Shown: positions 1-6,053 of the stretch, piece by piece
How the letters are laid out: every line of letters begins with the position of its first letter
How positions within the stretch are numbered: the stretch's first letter is position 1
From: an uncultured Muribaculaceae bacterium
Lineage (GTDB): Bacteria; Bacteroidota; Bacteroidia; Bacteroidales; Muribaculaceae
Reading direction: 5' to 3'
NCBI GenBank assembly: GCA_910587475.1
Contig: CAJUMR010000056.1
Coordinates: forward strand, 1 to 9,758
DNA length: 9,758 nucleotides
Position numbers and translations under genes: made by a program
Notes under the pieces: model-generated
What the model saw: the letters and a program-made list of their open reading frames with translations, nothing else
The model's database searches: none
Told to the model about the DNA's origin: nothing

Positions 1-52
1 AAGGACTCCCTGATTATGAGTCAGGTGCTCTAACCAACTGAGCTATAGGACC
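1..52 (-). tRNA. tRNA with CAT anticodon (probably elongator tRNA-Met), 3' part outside window
   Basis: Read on the minus strand, the RNA begins at 52 with a 7-base acceptor strand (GGTCCTA), then T8-A9, a D-arm with GCTC/GAGC stem and a typical AGTTGGTTA loop, and an anticodon arm with stem CCTGA/TCAGG around loop CTCATAA, giving anticodon CAT. The variable loop follows and the window ends before the T-arm and acceptor 3' strand. A CAT anticodon can belong to elongator Met, initiator Met or lysidine-modified Ile2. An A-U pair closing the acceptor at position 7 and the D-arm resembling bacterial elongator Met favour elongator Met, but Ile2 cannot be excluded without the missing half. It is preceded by a strong consensus promoter on the same strand. 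Confidence 0.93.
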
Positions 53-85
53 GGGTCAAGATCGACCATCTTGCCTTTGCGTGTG

Positions 86-117
86 CAAAGTTAGAGTTTT
101 TTTTTATCATGTGCAAA
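86..117 (-). promoter_or_regulatory. Bacteroides-type sigma promoter for the tRNA
   Basis: On the minus strand a TTTG box (114-117) is followed after exactly 20 bases by TAACTTTG (86-93), a perfect match to the Bacteroides primary-sigma consensus TTTG-N19-21-TAnnTTTG. The tRNA 5' end is at 52, about 33 bases downstream of the -7 box, leaving a short leader to be removed by RNase P. The spacer contains a run of nine A residues on the minus strand. Confidence 0.85.
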
Positions 118-296
118 TCTTTATTTGATTTCTATTGTGTAATGGCGTTTTTTATCTTATCTGCTCTTTTGCTCCCGGCAAATCGTTTGGATATAAGTAG
201 GTAATAATCAAGTCTAAGCGCCCTACTCTATCTCCACACAGGATATTTTGTTGATCTGAAAATGGAAATGAGCGATATGTTAAACAATGTTATTTA
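118..296. other. Intergenic stretch with no recognised feature
   Basis: This is most of the 340-base gap between the tRNA (ends 52) and the PadR gene (starts 393). I see no open frame with plausible protein content, no RNA gene and no convincing hairpin. It is AT-rich, as expected for a divergent intergenic region in this group. The tRNA promoter lies to its left and the PadR promoter with TAGTACT repeats to its right. Confidence 0.5.
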
Positions 297-340
297 ATAG
301 TACTTTGTATTGCATAGTACTATGAAAGTATATAATTTTG
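297..340 (+). promoter_or_regulatory. Promoter of the PadR operon with two palindromic TAGTACT repeats (candidate operator)
   Basis: A good -7 box, TAATTTTG, lies at 333-340. The best-spaced -33 element is a weak ATTG at 309-312 (20-base spacer); an exact TTTG at 304-307 is too far away (25 bases). The octamer ATAGTACT occurs twice, at 297-304 and 314-321, and each copy centres on the palindrome AGTACT, the second extending to TAGTACTA. The repeats are 17 bp apart, roughly one and a half helical turns, and straddle the -33 region, where a repressor dimer would block polymerase. PadR repressors usually bind palindromes in their own promoter, so self-regulation by the downstream gene product is the natural inference. 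No binding data support this particular motif. Confidence 0.5.
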
Positions 341-392
341 TGGTGTCGAACTGAGTAAACTTCAGAGAGGCAATAATAAATAATTTAATCAT

Positions 393-731
393 ATGGCAAC
401 AAACATCGATAATCTAAAATCGCAGATGCGCAAGGGCATGCTCGAATTTTGTGTGCTGCTTCTGCTGAGCCGCAATGACGCGTATGTGTCGGAGATCATC
501 GAAATGATGAAGGAAGCCCATCTGATTGTGGTCGAAGGAACTCTCTACCCCTTGATGACTCGATTGAAAAATGACGGGTTGCTGAGCTACCGCTGGGAAG
601 AGTCGCCGTCGGGTCCTCCGAGAAAATACTATTCGATCACTCCGGTCGGCAATCAGATCCTCAAGGAGCTCCATAAGTCGTGGAACGACATCTCGCAAAC
701 GGTAAATCATATTATCACTGAAAATTCATAA
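393..731 (+). CDS. PadR family transcriptional regulator
   Basis: The 112-residue protein is a compact PadR winged-helix repressor of the short subfamily, without the C-terminal extension. Residues 10-40 form the N-terminal helices (KGMLEFCVLLLLSRNDAYVSEII), residues 47-65 the recognition helix region with the family hallmark EGTLYPLMTRLKNDGLL, and residues 66-84 the wing with GPPRKYYSITPVG, all strongly PadR-like. The final helix (85-110) is the dimerisation helix. PadR proteins generally repress their own operon until a ligand or envelope-derived signal releases them. It is the first gene of a three-gene unit: the PspC gene starts 17 bases after its stop. The start at 393 fits the A-rich leader after the promoter at 333-340 and the normal N-terminus of the family. 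The ligand is unknown. Confidence 0.95.
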   Translation: MATNIDNLKSQMRKGMLEFCVLLLLSRNDAYVSEIIEMMKEAHLIVVEGTLYPLMTRLKNDGLLSYRWEESPSGPPRKYYSITPVGNQILKELHKSWNDISQTVNHIITENS

Positions 732-748
732 AAACAGAATATACTGAC

Positions 749-1834
749 ATGAAAAAGACATTTCCAGTCAACATCAACGGCAAGGTTTTTTATATTGACG
801 AGGATGCCTATGAGCTGCTCCTCAACTACCTTGATCAGCTGCGTTCGGCCTTCTCAGATGCTGAGGGAGACGAAATAGTCTCCGACATTGAAAGCCGCAT
901 ATCCGAACTTTTTGACGAACGCATTTCAGCAGGCGCCAATGCGATCATCTATTCCGACGTCAACAGAGTGATCGAAATCATGGGCAAGCCTTCTGATATA
1001 AGCGAGAATGACGAAACAGCTGAAGAGCCGGCGGCTGAACAGCCGGCCGACGACGATCGAGCGCGTCAGCGTGAGGCTCAGGAAGCTCCGGCAGCTGCGG
1101 CCGCCCCGACCGAAAGCAAGAAACTCTACCGCAATCTCAACGACAAGGTGCTCGGCGGTGTGCTCGGCGGTATTGCCGCCTATCTCGGGTGGGACGCCAA
1201 TATCATGCGTATTCTGTTTGTTGTCCTGACGGTCATTACTCAAGTGTGGCCTCTGACGATCATCTATCTCATAGCGTGGATGATAATGCCACCGGCCAAC
1301 ACTCCGCTCAAAGTGCTTGAAATGCAAGGCCAGCCGGTGACTGTCGACTCGATCGGCCAGAGTGTGCTGTCGTCAGCCACACCTCCACCCTACAACGGAG
1401 GCAACAATCAGCATAATTCGTTATCGAATGTCATCTCCAACATATTTTCTGTCCTCGGAAAATGTCTGATGCTGATCCTTGGCTTCATCGGGTCGGTCGG
1501 CGCGTTGGTTGCGACAGGGTTCACAATGTTTTTTATCGTGGCCTTGATAGCCCTTACTTGCTTCGACAACGTCATACTCATTCAGAATGTCGACCCGTTT
1601 ATCATCAGATCATCAATCAGCTACGCACCGACACTGATTTCCACCGCCTATCTGTTTTTGCCTTTATGCTTCATCATCCCTGCTGTAGCTCTGGCATGGG
1701 CTGCTGCATCGGCTCTGTTCAACTGCAAAGGTGCAGCCAAATCGACGATAATCATCGCCTGCGTTCTCGAACTGATACTGATCGTGGCAACAATAGTGCT
1801 ATGGAGCTTTGCCGACGGCATCCGGTACCTCTGA
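749..1834 (+). CDS. PspC domain-containing membrane protein with HAAS-like N-terminal domain
   Basis: The protein has 361 residues. Residues 1-85 form a soluble helical domain (AYELLLNYLDQLRSAF, then IVSDIESRISELFDERI and VIEIMGKPSDI). This layout resembles the HAAS/DUF1700 domains that accompany PadR regulators. An acidic, Ala/Pro-rich linker follows (88-122). Residues 125-183 are a PspC domain: KKLYRNLNDKVLGGVLGGIAAYLGWD leads into a hydrophobic segment ending AWMIMPPAN. Further predicted membrane segments lie near 236-270, 293-324 and 333-354. PspC domains are known from phage-shock membrane-stress systems, where they sense or buffer inner-membrane damage. The PadR pairing suggests that the HAAS-like domain communicates with the repressor, which is inference. 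The long C-terminal soluble part seen in many Bacteroides PspC proteins is absent. It is translated 17 bases after padR and 38 bases before the lipoprotein gene. Confidence 0.9.
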   Translation: MKKTFPVNINGKVFYIDEDAYELLLNYLDQLRSAFSDAEGDEIVSDIESRISELFDERISAGANAIIYSDVNRVIEIMGKPSDISENDETAEEPAAEQPADDDRARQREAQEAPAAAAAPTESKKLYRNLNDKVLGGVLGGIAAYLGWDANIMRILFVVLTVITQVWPLTIIYLIAWMIMPPANTPLKVLEMQGQPVTVDSIGQSVLSSATPPPYNGGNNQHNSLSNVISNIFSVLGKCLMLILGFIGSVGALVATGFTMFFIVALIALTCFDNVILIQNVDPFIIRSSISYAPTLISTAYLFLPLCFIIPAVALAWAAASALFNCKGAAKSTIIIACVLELILIVATIVLWSFADGIRYL

Positions 1835-1872
1835 TAATCTACAATTACATTCAACAACCTAATCAAAACATC

Positions 1873-2991
1873 ATGAAAGAAAACTTACTGCTGGCCGCTG
1901 CGCTGACATCGATATGTGTCGCCGCGCCATCGTGCTCCGGATCAGGATCTACAACAGAAAACAACGTCGACACTCTCCACCTCAAAGGTGAAACAGTCAT
2001 CCCCTACGATGACTTGCGACAGCCTCGCAAACTGTTTGCGACCGACGACCGCATCTACATACTCAATTGGCCGACCGTCGACACCTTGATTGATGAATTT
2101 TCAACGTCGGGCCAATTCATCAAGCGCTCGCTGCCTAAAGGCCAGGGGCGAGGAGAGGCTTCGCGCGTCGAGGCGTCATACTACGATGCGGCCAGAAATG
2201 CCATCAACTTTTCGATGGACAATTCCAAACTGATGAGTCTGTCGGGTGTCAAATCCCCCGAACCCAAACTGGAGACCGTCTATGAATTTGATGCCGAAAA
2301 GACTGGCAACGAAACATACACTCCAGGCTATGAAAAATGGCTCATGGCCAATGGCAATATAATATCGGGTTCGATGTCGCGCGACGGCTTTTTCTCAATC
2401 ATAGACAACGACGGAAAATTTGTAAAATATGCCGTCGACTATATCCCCGCGAGCGAATTCGGCGAAGGCGCACCTGAATATCTGATTTACAATTTCCTGA
2501 GACCTATAGGCGGCCCGACTCCCGACGGCAGACACGGCGCATGGGCCATGGGGCTGGCCGACATGCTTGTATTTGCCAATGCGGAAAGCGACAGCGTGAG
2601 TTTCATCACCAAATATGTCGCACCGCCAAAGGGCATTGAATTCACAGTTGGCGAAAACAGCAGTTCATTCTCCTACACTCCCGAATTCACATCGTACTAC
2701 GAAGGCGAGCCGGCACTGTCAAACTCTCATGCCTACCTACAGTATTCAGGAATGAAGCAATCAGATCTCAGTGATCTTAAGCTCCGCATCTCCAAGGGTG
2801 AATGTCAGATCCCCGAGCGCGAAGTACGAGTCTTTGATTTCGACGGCAATCTGAAGCGCATCATTTACATCGACGGCGGATACTTCGGACAGCTCGGCGT
2901 CAGCCCCGACGACAGCAAGCTCTATTTTGTCTCCGAAAATGAAGACGGCGAAATCCTGGTACAGCAATACGATCTTCCTCCGATCGAATGA
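1873..2991 (+). CDS. BF3164-like (TolB-like propeller) lipoprotein
   Basis: I place the start at the ATG at 1873, giving 372 residues, because it begins a lipoprotein signal peptide: short charged N-terminus (MKEN), hydrophobic core LLLAAALTSICVAA, and Cys21 in AAPSC. The lipobox is imperfect (Pro at -2). The open frame continues upstream to 1462, but that part lies inside the PspC gene in another frame. The mature protein shows repeated short beta-strand motifs, for example residues 54-85 (KLFATDDRIYILNW, then FSTSGQFIKR), 162-190 and 316-366 (VRVFDFDGNLKRIIYID, GVSPDDSKLYFVSE). The pattern and length match BF3164-like lipoproteins of Bacteroidales, predicted six-bladed TolB-like beta-propellers of unknown function. 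It would be membrane-anchored in the periplasm or on the surface. As the last gene of the PadR-PspC unit, followed by a hairpin at 3015, it may be an envelope output of that regulon. Confidence 0.82.
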   Translation: MKENLLLAAALTSICVAAPSCSGSGSTTENNVDTLHLKGETVIPYDDLRQPRKLFATDDRIYILNWPTVDTLIDEFSTSGQFIKRSLPKGQGRGEASRVEASYYDAARNAINFSMDNSKLMSLSGVKSPEPKLETVYEFDAEKTGNETYTPGYEKWLMANGNIISGSMSRDGFFSIIDNDGKFVKYAVDYIPASEFGEGAPEYLIYNFLRPIGGPTPDGRHGAWAMGLADMLVFANAESDSVSFITKYVAPPKGIEFTVGENSSSFSYTPEFTSYYEGEPALSNSHAYLQYSGMKQSDLSDLKLRISKGECQIPEREVRVFDFDGNLKRIIYIDGGYFGQLGVSPDDSKLYFVSENEDGEILVQQYDLPPIE

Positions 2992-3014
2992 TATTGAATG
3001 ATTGATTTTAGGTT

Positions 3015-3047
3015 CGGTGTCAGGCTTGGTTTCCAAGTCTGGCACCG
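3015..3047 (+). terminator. Hairpin terminator after the PadR-PspC-lipoprotein operon
   Basis: The left arm 3015-3029 (CGGTGTCAGGCTTGG) pairs with the right arm 3033-3047 (CCAAGTCTGGCACCG) as a 15 bp stem with two G-U wobbles and a three-base TTT loop. It begins 23 bases after the lipoprotein stop and before the promoter of the next gene, the right place to end the operon. The following T-tract is weak (only a TTTT about nine bases on), so it could also act as an mRNA-stabilising 3' hairpin. Confidence 0.72.
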
Positions 3048-3070
3048 ATGATGTTTTACATCTGCCGCAA

Positions 3071-3101
3071 TTTGAATCATTCGTAAAATGAATTACCTTT
3101 G
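3071..3101 (+). promoter_or_regulatory. Bacteroides-type promoter for the HMA-AraC regulator
   Basis: TTTG at 3071-3074 is followed after 19 bases by TACCTTTG at 3094-3101, a perfect match to the Bacteroides consensus. Transcription would start near 3108, giving a leader of about 50 bases before the ATG at 3158. The spacer holds a small imperfect inverted repeat (ATTC and GAAT around GTAAAAT) that might serve as an operator, but this is weak. Confidence 0.8.
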
Positions 3102-3157
3102 TAGAAGTATTCTCAAATTTTTCCAAACATCGACAGACAATCGTTCACCCGGCAAGC

Positions 3158-3712
3158 ATGAGATTGACAATTAAAAATATGGTCTGCAACCATTGCATCA
3201 GCGCCGTACGCACAGCATTGACCGAAATAGGCTATCCTCCAACTGACGTCGCCCTCGGCCGCGCCGACATCGACGCCGACCAACTTTCATCCGACGAACT
3301 GCAGATGGTGTCGAAACGTCTGGAAGGCTCAGGCTTCGAGTTGATCATCGATCCCGACAAAAGTCTGGTAGAAGCTATCAAGCTGGAGATCATAAAGATG
3401 GTCCGTGCCGACGAACCGCCGGCAGAAAAATTGTCGCAGCTCTTGTCAGACAAGCTCCGGAAAGACTTCAAAACACTCAGCCGCACATTTTCGGCCAACG
3501 AAGGGCGCACGATCGAAAACTATGCCATACTTCAGAAAACAGAGCGAGTCAAAGAGTTGCTGCTCGACGGCCAACTGACCATCTCGGAAATAGCCTACCG
3601 CACAGGCTACTCAAGTGTAGCACACCTGTCGCGTCAGTTCAAGAGCATCACCGGCATGACACCATCGGAATTCCGTATCGACGGGAAACGCCTGCCTCTC
3701 AATGAAGTTTAG
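3158..3712 (+). CDS. HMA domain-AraC family fusion transcriptional regulator (probable copper/heavy-metal sensor)
   Basis: The 184-residue protein fuses an N-terminal heavy-metal-associated domain to an AraC DNA-binding domain. Residues 1-63 have the HMA fold pattern with metal ligands in NMVCNHC (Cys10, Cys13) and the closing SGFELI strand, though the middle is less typical than in a copper chaperone. Residues 66-90 are a helical linker. Residues 91-178 hold two helix-turn-helix units; the second (141-172) carries the AraC signature ISEIAYRTGYSSVAHLSRQFK followed by TGMTPSEFR. This architecture is common in Bacteroidetes beside metal transporters. Metal bound at the CxxC would alter DNA binding. 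The likely target is the HMA-carrying permease at 6054-7316, which is inference from shared domains and proximity. It has its own consensus promoter and ends 9 bp from the convergent gene. Confidence 0.9.
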   Translation: MRLTIKNMVCNHCISAVRTALTEIGYPPTDVALGRADIDADQLSSDELQMVSKRLEGSGFELIIDPDKSLVEAIKLEIIKMVRADEPPAEKLSQLLSDKLRKDFKTLSRTFSANEGRTIENYAILQKTERVKELLLDGQLTISEIAYRTGYSSVAHLSRQFKSITGMTPSEFRIDGKRLPLNEV

Positions 3713-3721
3713 TGCATGAAG

Positions 3722-4153
3722 TTAATCATGCCGCTCAACCGGCGCCCGGCACCTAAGACATTTCTTAAGTTTGCGTGGCAGACGTTTAGCCGTCAGCTGC
3801 GGTGGTTGAGGCGGACAAGACACTGCGACATGCCGCTCCAGCTGCGACGATGTCTCGGCTTCGGGAGGTATAATATCTTGCTTATCATTCTGCTGTTCGG
3901 GGCTTTCTCTTGATTGCTCCATGGCTCGGTCGCGACGACGCTCCGCGGCCGCAAGTTTACGAGATAGCGCTTCGTCGATCTCATATCGAATGAACGCAAA
4001 AGCCATAGCAGCCGCTTCACTCAACTCCGGCACTTCACCATCAGACATATAGGAGCATATAGCAGCCAACACCTCTCCTTTGACTTCAAAACTGAACGGC
4101 TGCATGATTTCGAGCCAACGGCTCTTAATTTTAATATCGGTTGATTGTTTCAT
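3722..4153 (-). CDS. DUF6291-like hypothetical protein
   Basis: With the ATG at 4153 this gene encodes 143 residues. A frame open to 4180 would need a TTG start lying inside the candidate -7 box (TAATTTTG, 4178-4185), so I reject the longer form. Residues 11-62 (RWLEIMQPFSFEVKGEVLAA, then a GEVPELSEAAAMAFAFIRYEID stretch) resemble the DUF6291 N-terminal domain, in which a short helical unit ends with a conserved Ile-(x)2-(E/Q)-Ile-Asp motif. Such proteins are often found in prophage or mobile DNA, sometimes as replication-associated proteins, but have no established function. Residues 63-85 are a charged, probably coiled helix; the rest is low-complexity with a basic tail and CLRC (132-135), and may be disordered. 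No phage genes surround it. It converges on the HMA-AraC gene, leaving 9 bp between stop codons. Confidence 0.68.
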   Translation of the reverse strand: MKQSTDIKIKSRWLEIMQPFSFEVKGEVLAAICSYMSDGEVPELSEAAAMAFAFIRYEIDEALSRKLAAAERRRDRAMEQSRESPEQQNDKQDIIPPEAETSSQLERHVAVSCPPQPPQLTAKRLPRKLKKCLRCRAPVERHD

Positions 4154-4177
4154 ATATTTTTGTGAATTATCGTGCTG

Positions 4178-4185
4178 CAAAATTA
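4178..4185 (-). promoter_or_regulatory. Candidate -7 box for the DUF6291-like gene
   Basis: On the minus strand TAATTTTG matches the TAnnTTTG consensus and lies 24 bases upstream of the ATG at 4153, so the leader would be very short. No TTTG is found at the 19-21 base spacing; the nearest (4211-4214) is 25 bases away. The promoter is therefore half-supported, and activity may be low or need an activator. Confidence 0.45.
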
Positions 4186-4334
4186 GTCAGCCGACAGCCA
4201 GAAAAACCCACAAATTCGGACAAGTGTGCTGTTTCACAGATTTTAACCAAGCCAAGTCGCCACGTAACGATTACAGGCTCAGCCTATTTGTTGCATATTC
4301 AGCGAGCTCGCAGAAAGATGCCTGAATAATCAGA

Positions 4335-4363
4335 AAAGACCGCCACGAAGCGTGACGGTCTTT
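4335..4363 (-). terminator. Rho-independent terminator of the secreted-protein gene
   Basis: Arms AAAGACCG (4335-4342) and CGGTCTTT (4356-4363) pair, continue after one C-A mismatch with CACG/CGTG, and close on a three-base loop. On the minus strand the stem is followed by a short T-rich stretch. It lies 55 bases beyond the stop codon at 4419, so it best serves the minus-strand gene. Its A/T-flanked symmetry could let it work in both directions, but no plus-strand gene ends nearby. The rest of the gap 4154-4418 shows nothing else. Confidence 0.78.
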
Positions 4364-4418
4364 CCTCAAATTTATCAATTATTATAGGTTAAGATTGTTG
4401 CATTAGATTTGATGCTAT

Positions 4419-5759
4419 TTATCTTACGAGCTGCTTGCGGCCGTTGACAATGTAGAGACCTGCGGGAAGGTCGTTGATGCTGTCGGCCGATGAAGCACGT
4501 TTTACGAGAATACCTTGCAGATTGTAGACGTTGACAGGCTGGTCAGCAGCATCTACGGCGATGTTACCAACGCCCGATACATCGGCATAAGAGTCATAGA
4601 CGATGCGGCTGTCATAGACATATTCATCATCATCGTAGTTATAGATGCTCGTAGTCACCTCGATAGGATTACCATTCTTGTCATAGACATAATCTATCTT
4701 CGCACCGTCGACCAACTCGGTCATACCCTCGAAAGACTCAAAGAGCTCTTCGCTGACAGCATTGCCATGGTCATCGCAAACGACCTCGCGGATAATCTGA
4801 TAAGTAGGTTCGTCGGAAGGCTCACCTTCTTCATCGAAATACTCGCTTGTGATTTCCCGGAAACTGCCATTTGCATCAGTTGTTTCACGACTGACGCTGT
4901 AACCTACAACAGTCGGATCGGCATAAGTCTCTTTGTAGACATAATCAGCGGGGTTCTCGGCCGAGTAGCTGACAAACACATGTCCGTCGAGCTCTCCATC
5001 ATAGTAGACTTCCGCCGACTTGATCTTATTGGCGCCCGACACAAGTTCAGCCATGCTCGTTGCCACGATCTGACCATCGGTTGCCTCCCATTCGATGTTG
5101 CGGTAGCTTGTTTCGTTGTAGAGTTGCCAGTCGGGAGCTCCTATGAAATTGTAATTTGAGAAATACGCAAATTCAACAGCTTTTGTAGCATCGTCGCCGT
5201 ATGTCCAGACCGCTTTGTAGGCCGGTATCATGTCGCCCATGTAAGGCAAGGCTTTTTCAACAGAAGTGATGCTACCCGCATCGTTGCGGACTATCTTGTT
5301 GGTCTCGCAATAGTAATTTTCTTCCCATTCTTCGCCGTTCCAATCGTAGCCAAGACGCTCGATATAAAAGTCATGGAGAATTTCGTCGTATTTATATGTA
5401 CGTTTGCTTTCATTCTCAAATCCGTCACCATAGTCTGCGCTCTGGAGAATAGAGACCGGCTTGCCATAGCTGTCAAACTGGCTTTCGATGCAGTACAATC
5501 CATCTTCATCCTCGATATCCTGACAGATGGCATTGCCGTTAGCGTCGTAAGTAAACCGAGTCTCAGACATCAGCATCCATTCACCTTCGATAAAAAGAAA
5601 TTCAGACTGGCTTGCCGGGCGCCACACCGGAGCCGCAGCTTTCTCAACCTTTAATACACGCTGCAACGGTGCACCTTTTTTTGATTTGAAACGGGCGTCT
5701 GCAGCCGATGCCGATACACATAGGAGAGAGCAAAGAGATAGAACGTAAAATTTTTTCAT
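4419..5759 (-). CDS. Secreted YD-like repeat protein with T9SS-type C-terminal tail
   Basis: The 446-residue protein starts with a clear Sec signal peptide (MKKFYVLSLCSLLCVSASAA, cleavage near residue 20). The body, about residues 65-390, is rich in Asp, Glu and Tyr and made of degenerate beta-hairpin repeats ending in a turn of the YDxxGN type: YDANGN (71-76), FDSYGKP (95-101), DDHGNAV (329-335), YDKNGNPIE (359-367). These recall RHS/YD-like repeats of Bacteroidales surface proteins (DUF4595-type), without the toxin domain of true RHS proteins. Residues 406-446 have the sorting-tail pattern VNVYNLQGILVKR, then LPAGLYIVNGRKQLVR, as in T9SS type A C-terminal domains. It is therefore probably exported and attached outside the cell or in the outer membrane. 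The role and binding partner are unknown. It is monocistronic, with its own consensus promoter (5833-5863) and terminator. Confidence 0.85.
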   Translation of the reverse strand: MKKFYVLSLCSLLCVSASAADARFKSKKGAPLQRVLKVEKAAAPVWRPASQSEFLFIEGEWMLMSETRFTYDANGNAICQDIEDEDGLYCIESQFDSYGKPVSILQSADYGDGFENESKRTYKYDEILHDFYIERLGYDWNGEEWEENYYCETNKIVRNDAGSITSVEKALPYMGDMIPAYKAVWTYGDDATKAVEFAYFSNYNFIGAPDWQLYNETSYRNIEWEATDGQIVATSMAELVSGANKIKSAEVYYDGELDGHVFVSYSAENPADYVYKETYADPTVVGYSVSRETTDANGSFREITSEYFDEEGEPSDEPTYQIIREVVCDDHGNAVSEELFESFEGMTELVDGAKIDYVYDKNGNPIEVTTSIYNYDDDEYVYDSRIVYDSYADVSGVGNIAVDAADQPVNVYNLQGILVKRASSADSINDLPAGLYIVNGRKQLVR

Positions 5760-5832
5760 AAAGACATATTAATCGTAAAAGTGATACCAATGTGATGATT
5801 GCAATTATTTCTTTTTTCGTTGAATTGCACGC

Positions 5833-5863
5833 CAAAGGTAATCAGATTATTTCAACCGCCAAA
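5833..5863 (-). promoter_or_regulatory. Bacteroides-type promoter for the secreted YD-like repeat protein
   Basis: On the minus strand TTTG (5860-5863) is followed after 19 bases by TACCTTTG (5833-5840), a perfect consensus match with the same -7 octamer as the HMA-AraC promoter. Transcription would start around 5826, leaving a leader of about 65 bases before the ATG at 5759. Confidence 0.8.
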
Positions 5864-6053
5864 ATTTTAGCTCAAGAAAGCGTACCATCCCTCTTAAACT
5901 AATTAATAATTACAATTGAATAATGTGAAATTTCTTTCAAACAAAAAGCGACCTCTGATTTAATTCAAATTAACCCGATGCAAAAGATTCGCCTAATTAT
6001 ATAACATCCACCAGGGGCAAAAACGCTTACTTTGCATAAAAAAAGGAATAACT
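5864..6053 (+). promoter_or_regulatory. Upstream region of the Cu/Zn permease with incomplete promoter
   Basis: The divergent gap between 5759 and 6054 is AT-rich. A near-consensus -7 box TTACTTTG lies at 6027-6034, about 20 bases before the ATG, but nothing like TTTG is present 19-21 bases upstream of it. A missing -33 box is what would be expected of a promoter needing an activator such as an AraC protein, which is inference. A GCAAAA-containing pair (GCAAAAGATTCGC at 5980-5992 and GCAAAAACGC at 6017-6026) could be part of an operator but is poorly conserved. The sequence AAAGGAA at 6042-6048 sits at Shine-Dalgarno distance from the ATG, unusual in this window. Confidence 0.4.

Noticed and set aside
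304..340. Exact TTTG at 304-307 as the -33 box of the PadR promoter
   Set aside because: The 25-base spacing to TAATTTTG is outside the 19-21 base range; the weaker ATTG at 309-312 is better placed.
926..1327. Minus-strand open frame opposite the PspC gene
   Set aside because: The opposite strand encodes a clear HAAS-like and PspC domain; the shadow has no family resemblance or start context.
1462..1872. Upstream in-frame extension of the lipoprotein gene
   Set aside because: It overlaps the PspC gene in another frame, shows no family-like sequence, and the ATG at 1873 begins a proper lipoprotein signal peptide.
2761..3126. Minus-strand open frame across the end of the lipoprotein gene and the following hairpin
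   Set aside because: It would run through the hairpin and the regulator promoter and looks like no known protein.
4154..4180. Nine-codon N-terminal extension of the DUF6291-like gene from a TTG
   Set aside because: The TTG is inside the candidate -7 box; the ATG at 4153 is the simpler start.
4515..5159. Long plus-strand open frame of 214 codons inside the secreted-protein gene
   Set aside because: It is antisense to a gene with signal peptide, repeats and sorting tail. Its Ile/Val/Asp-rich composition is the complement of Asp/Tyr/Asn-rich codons.
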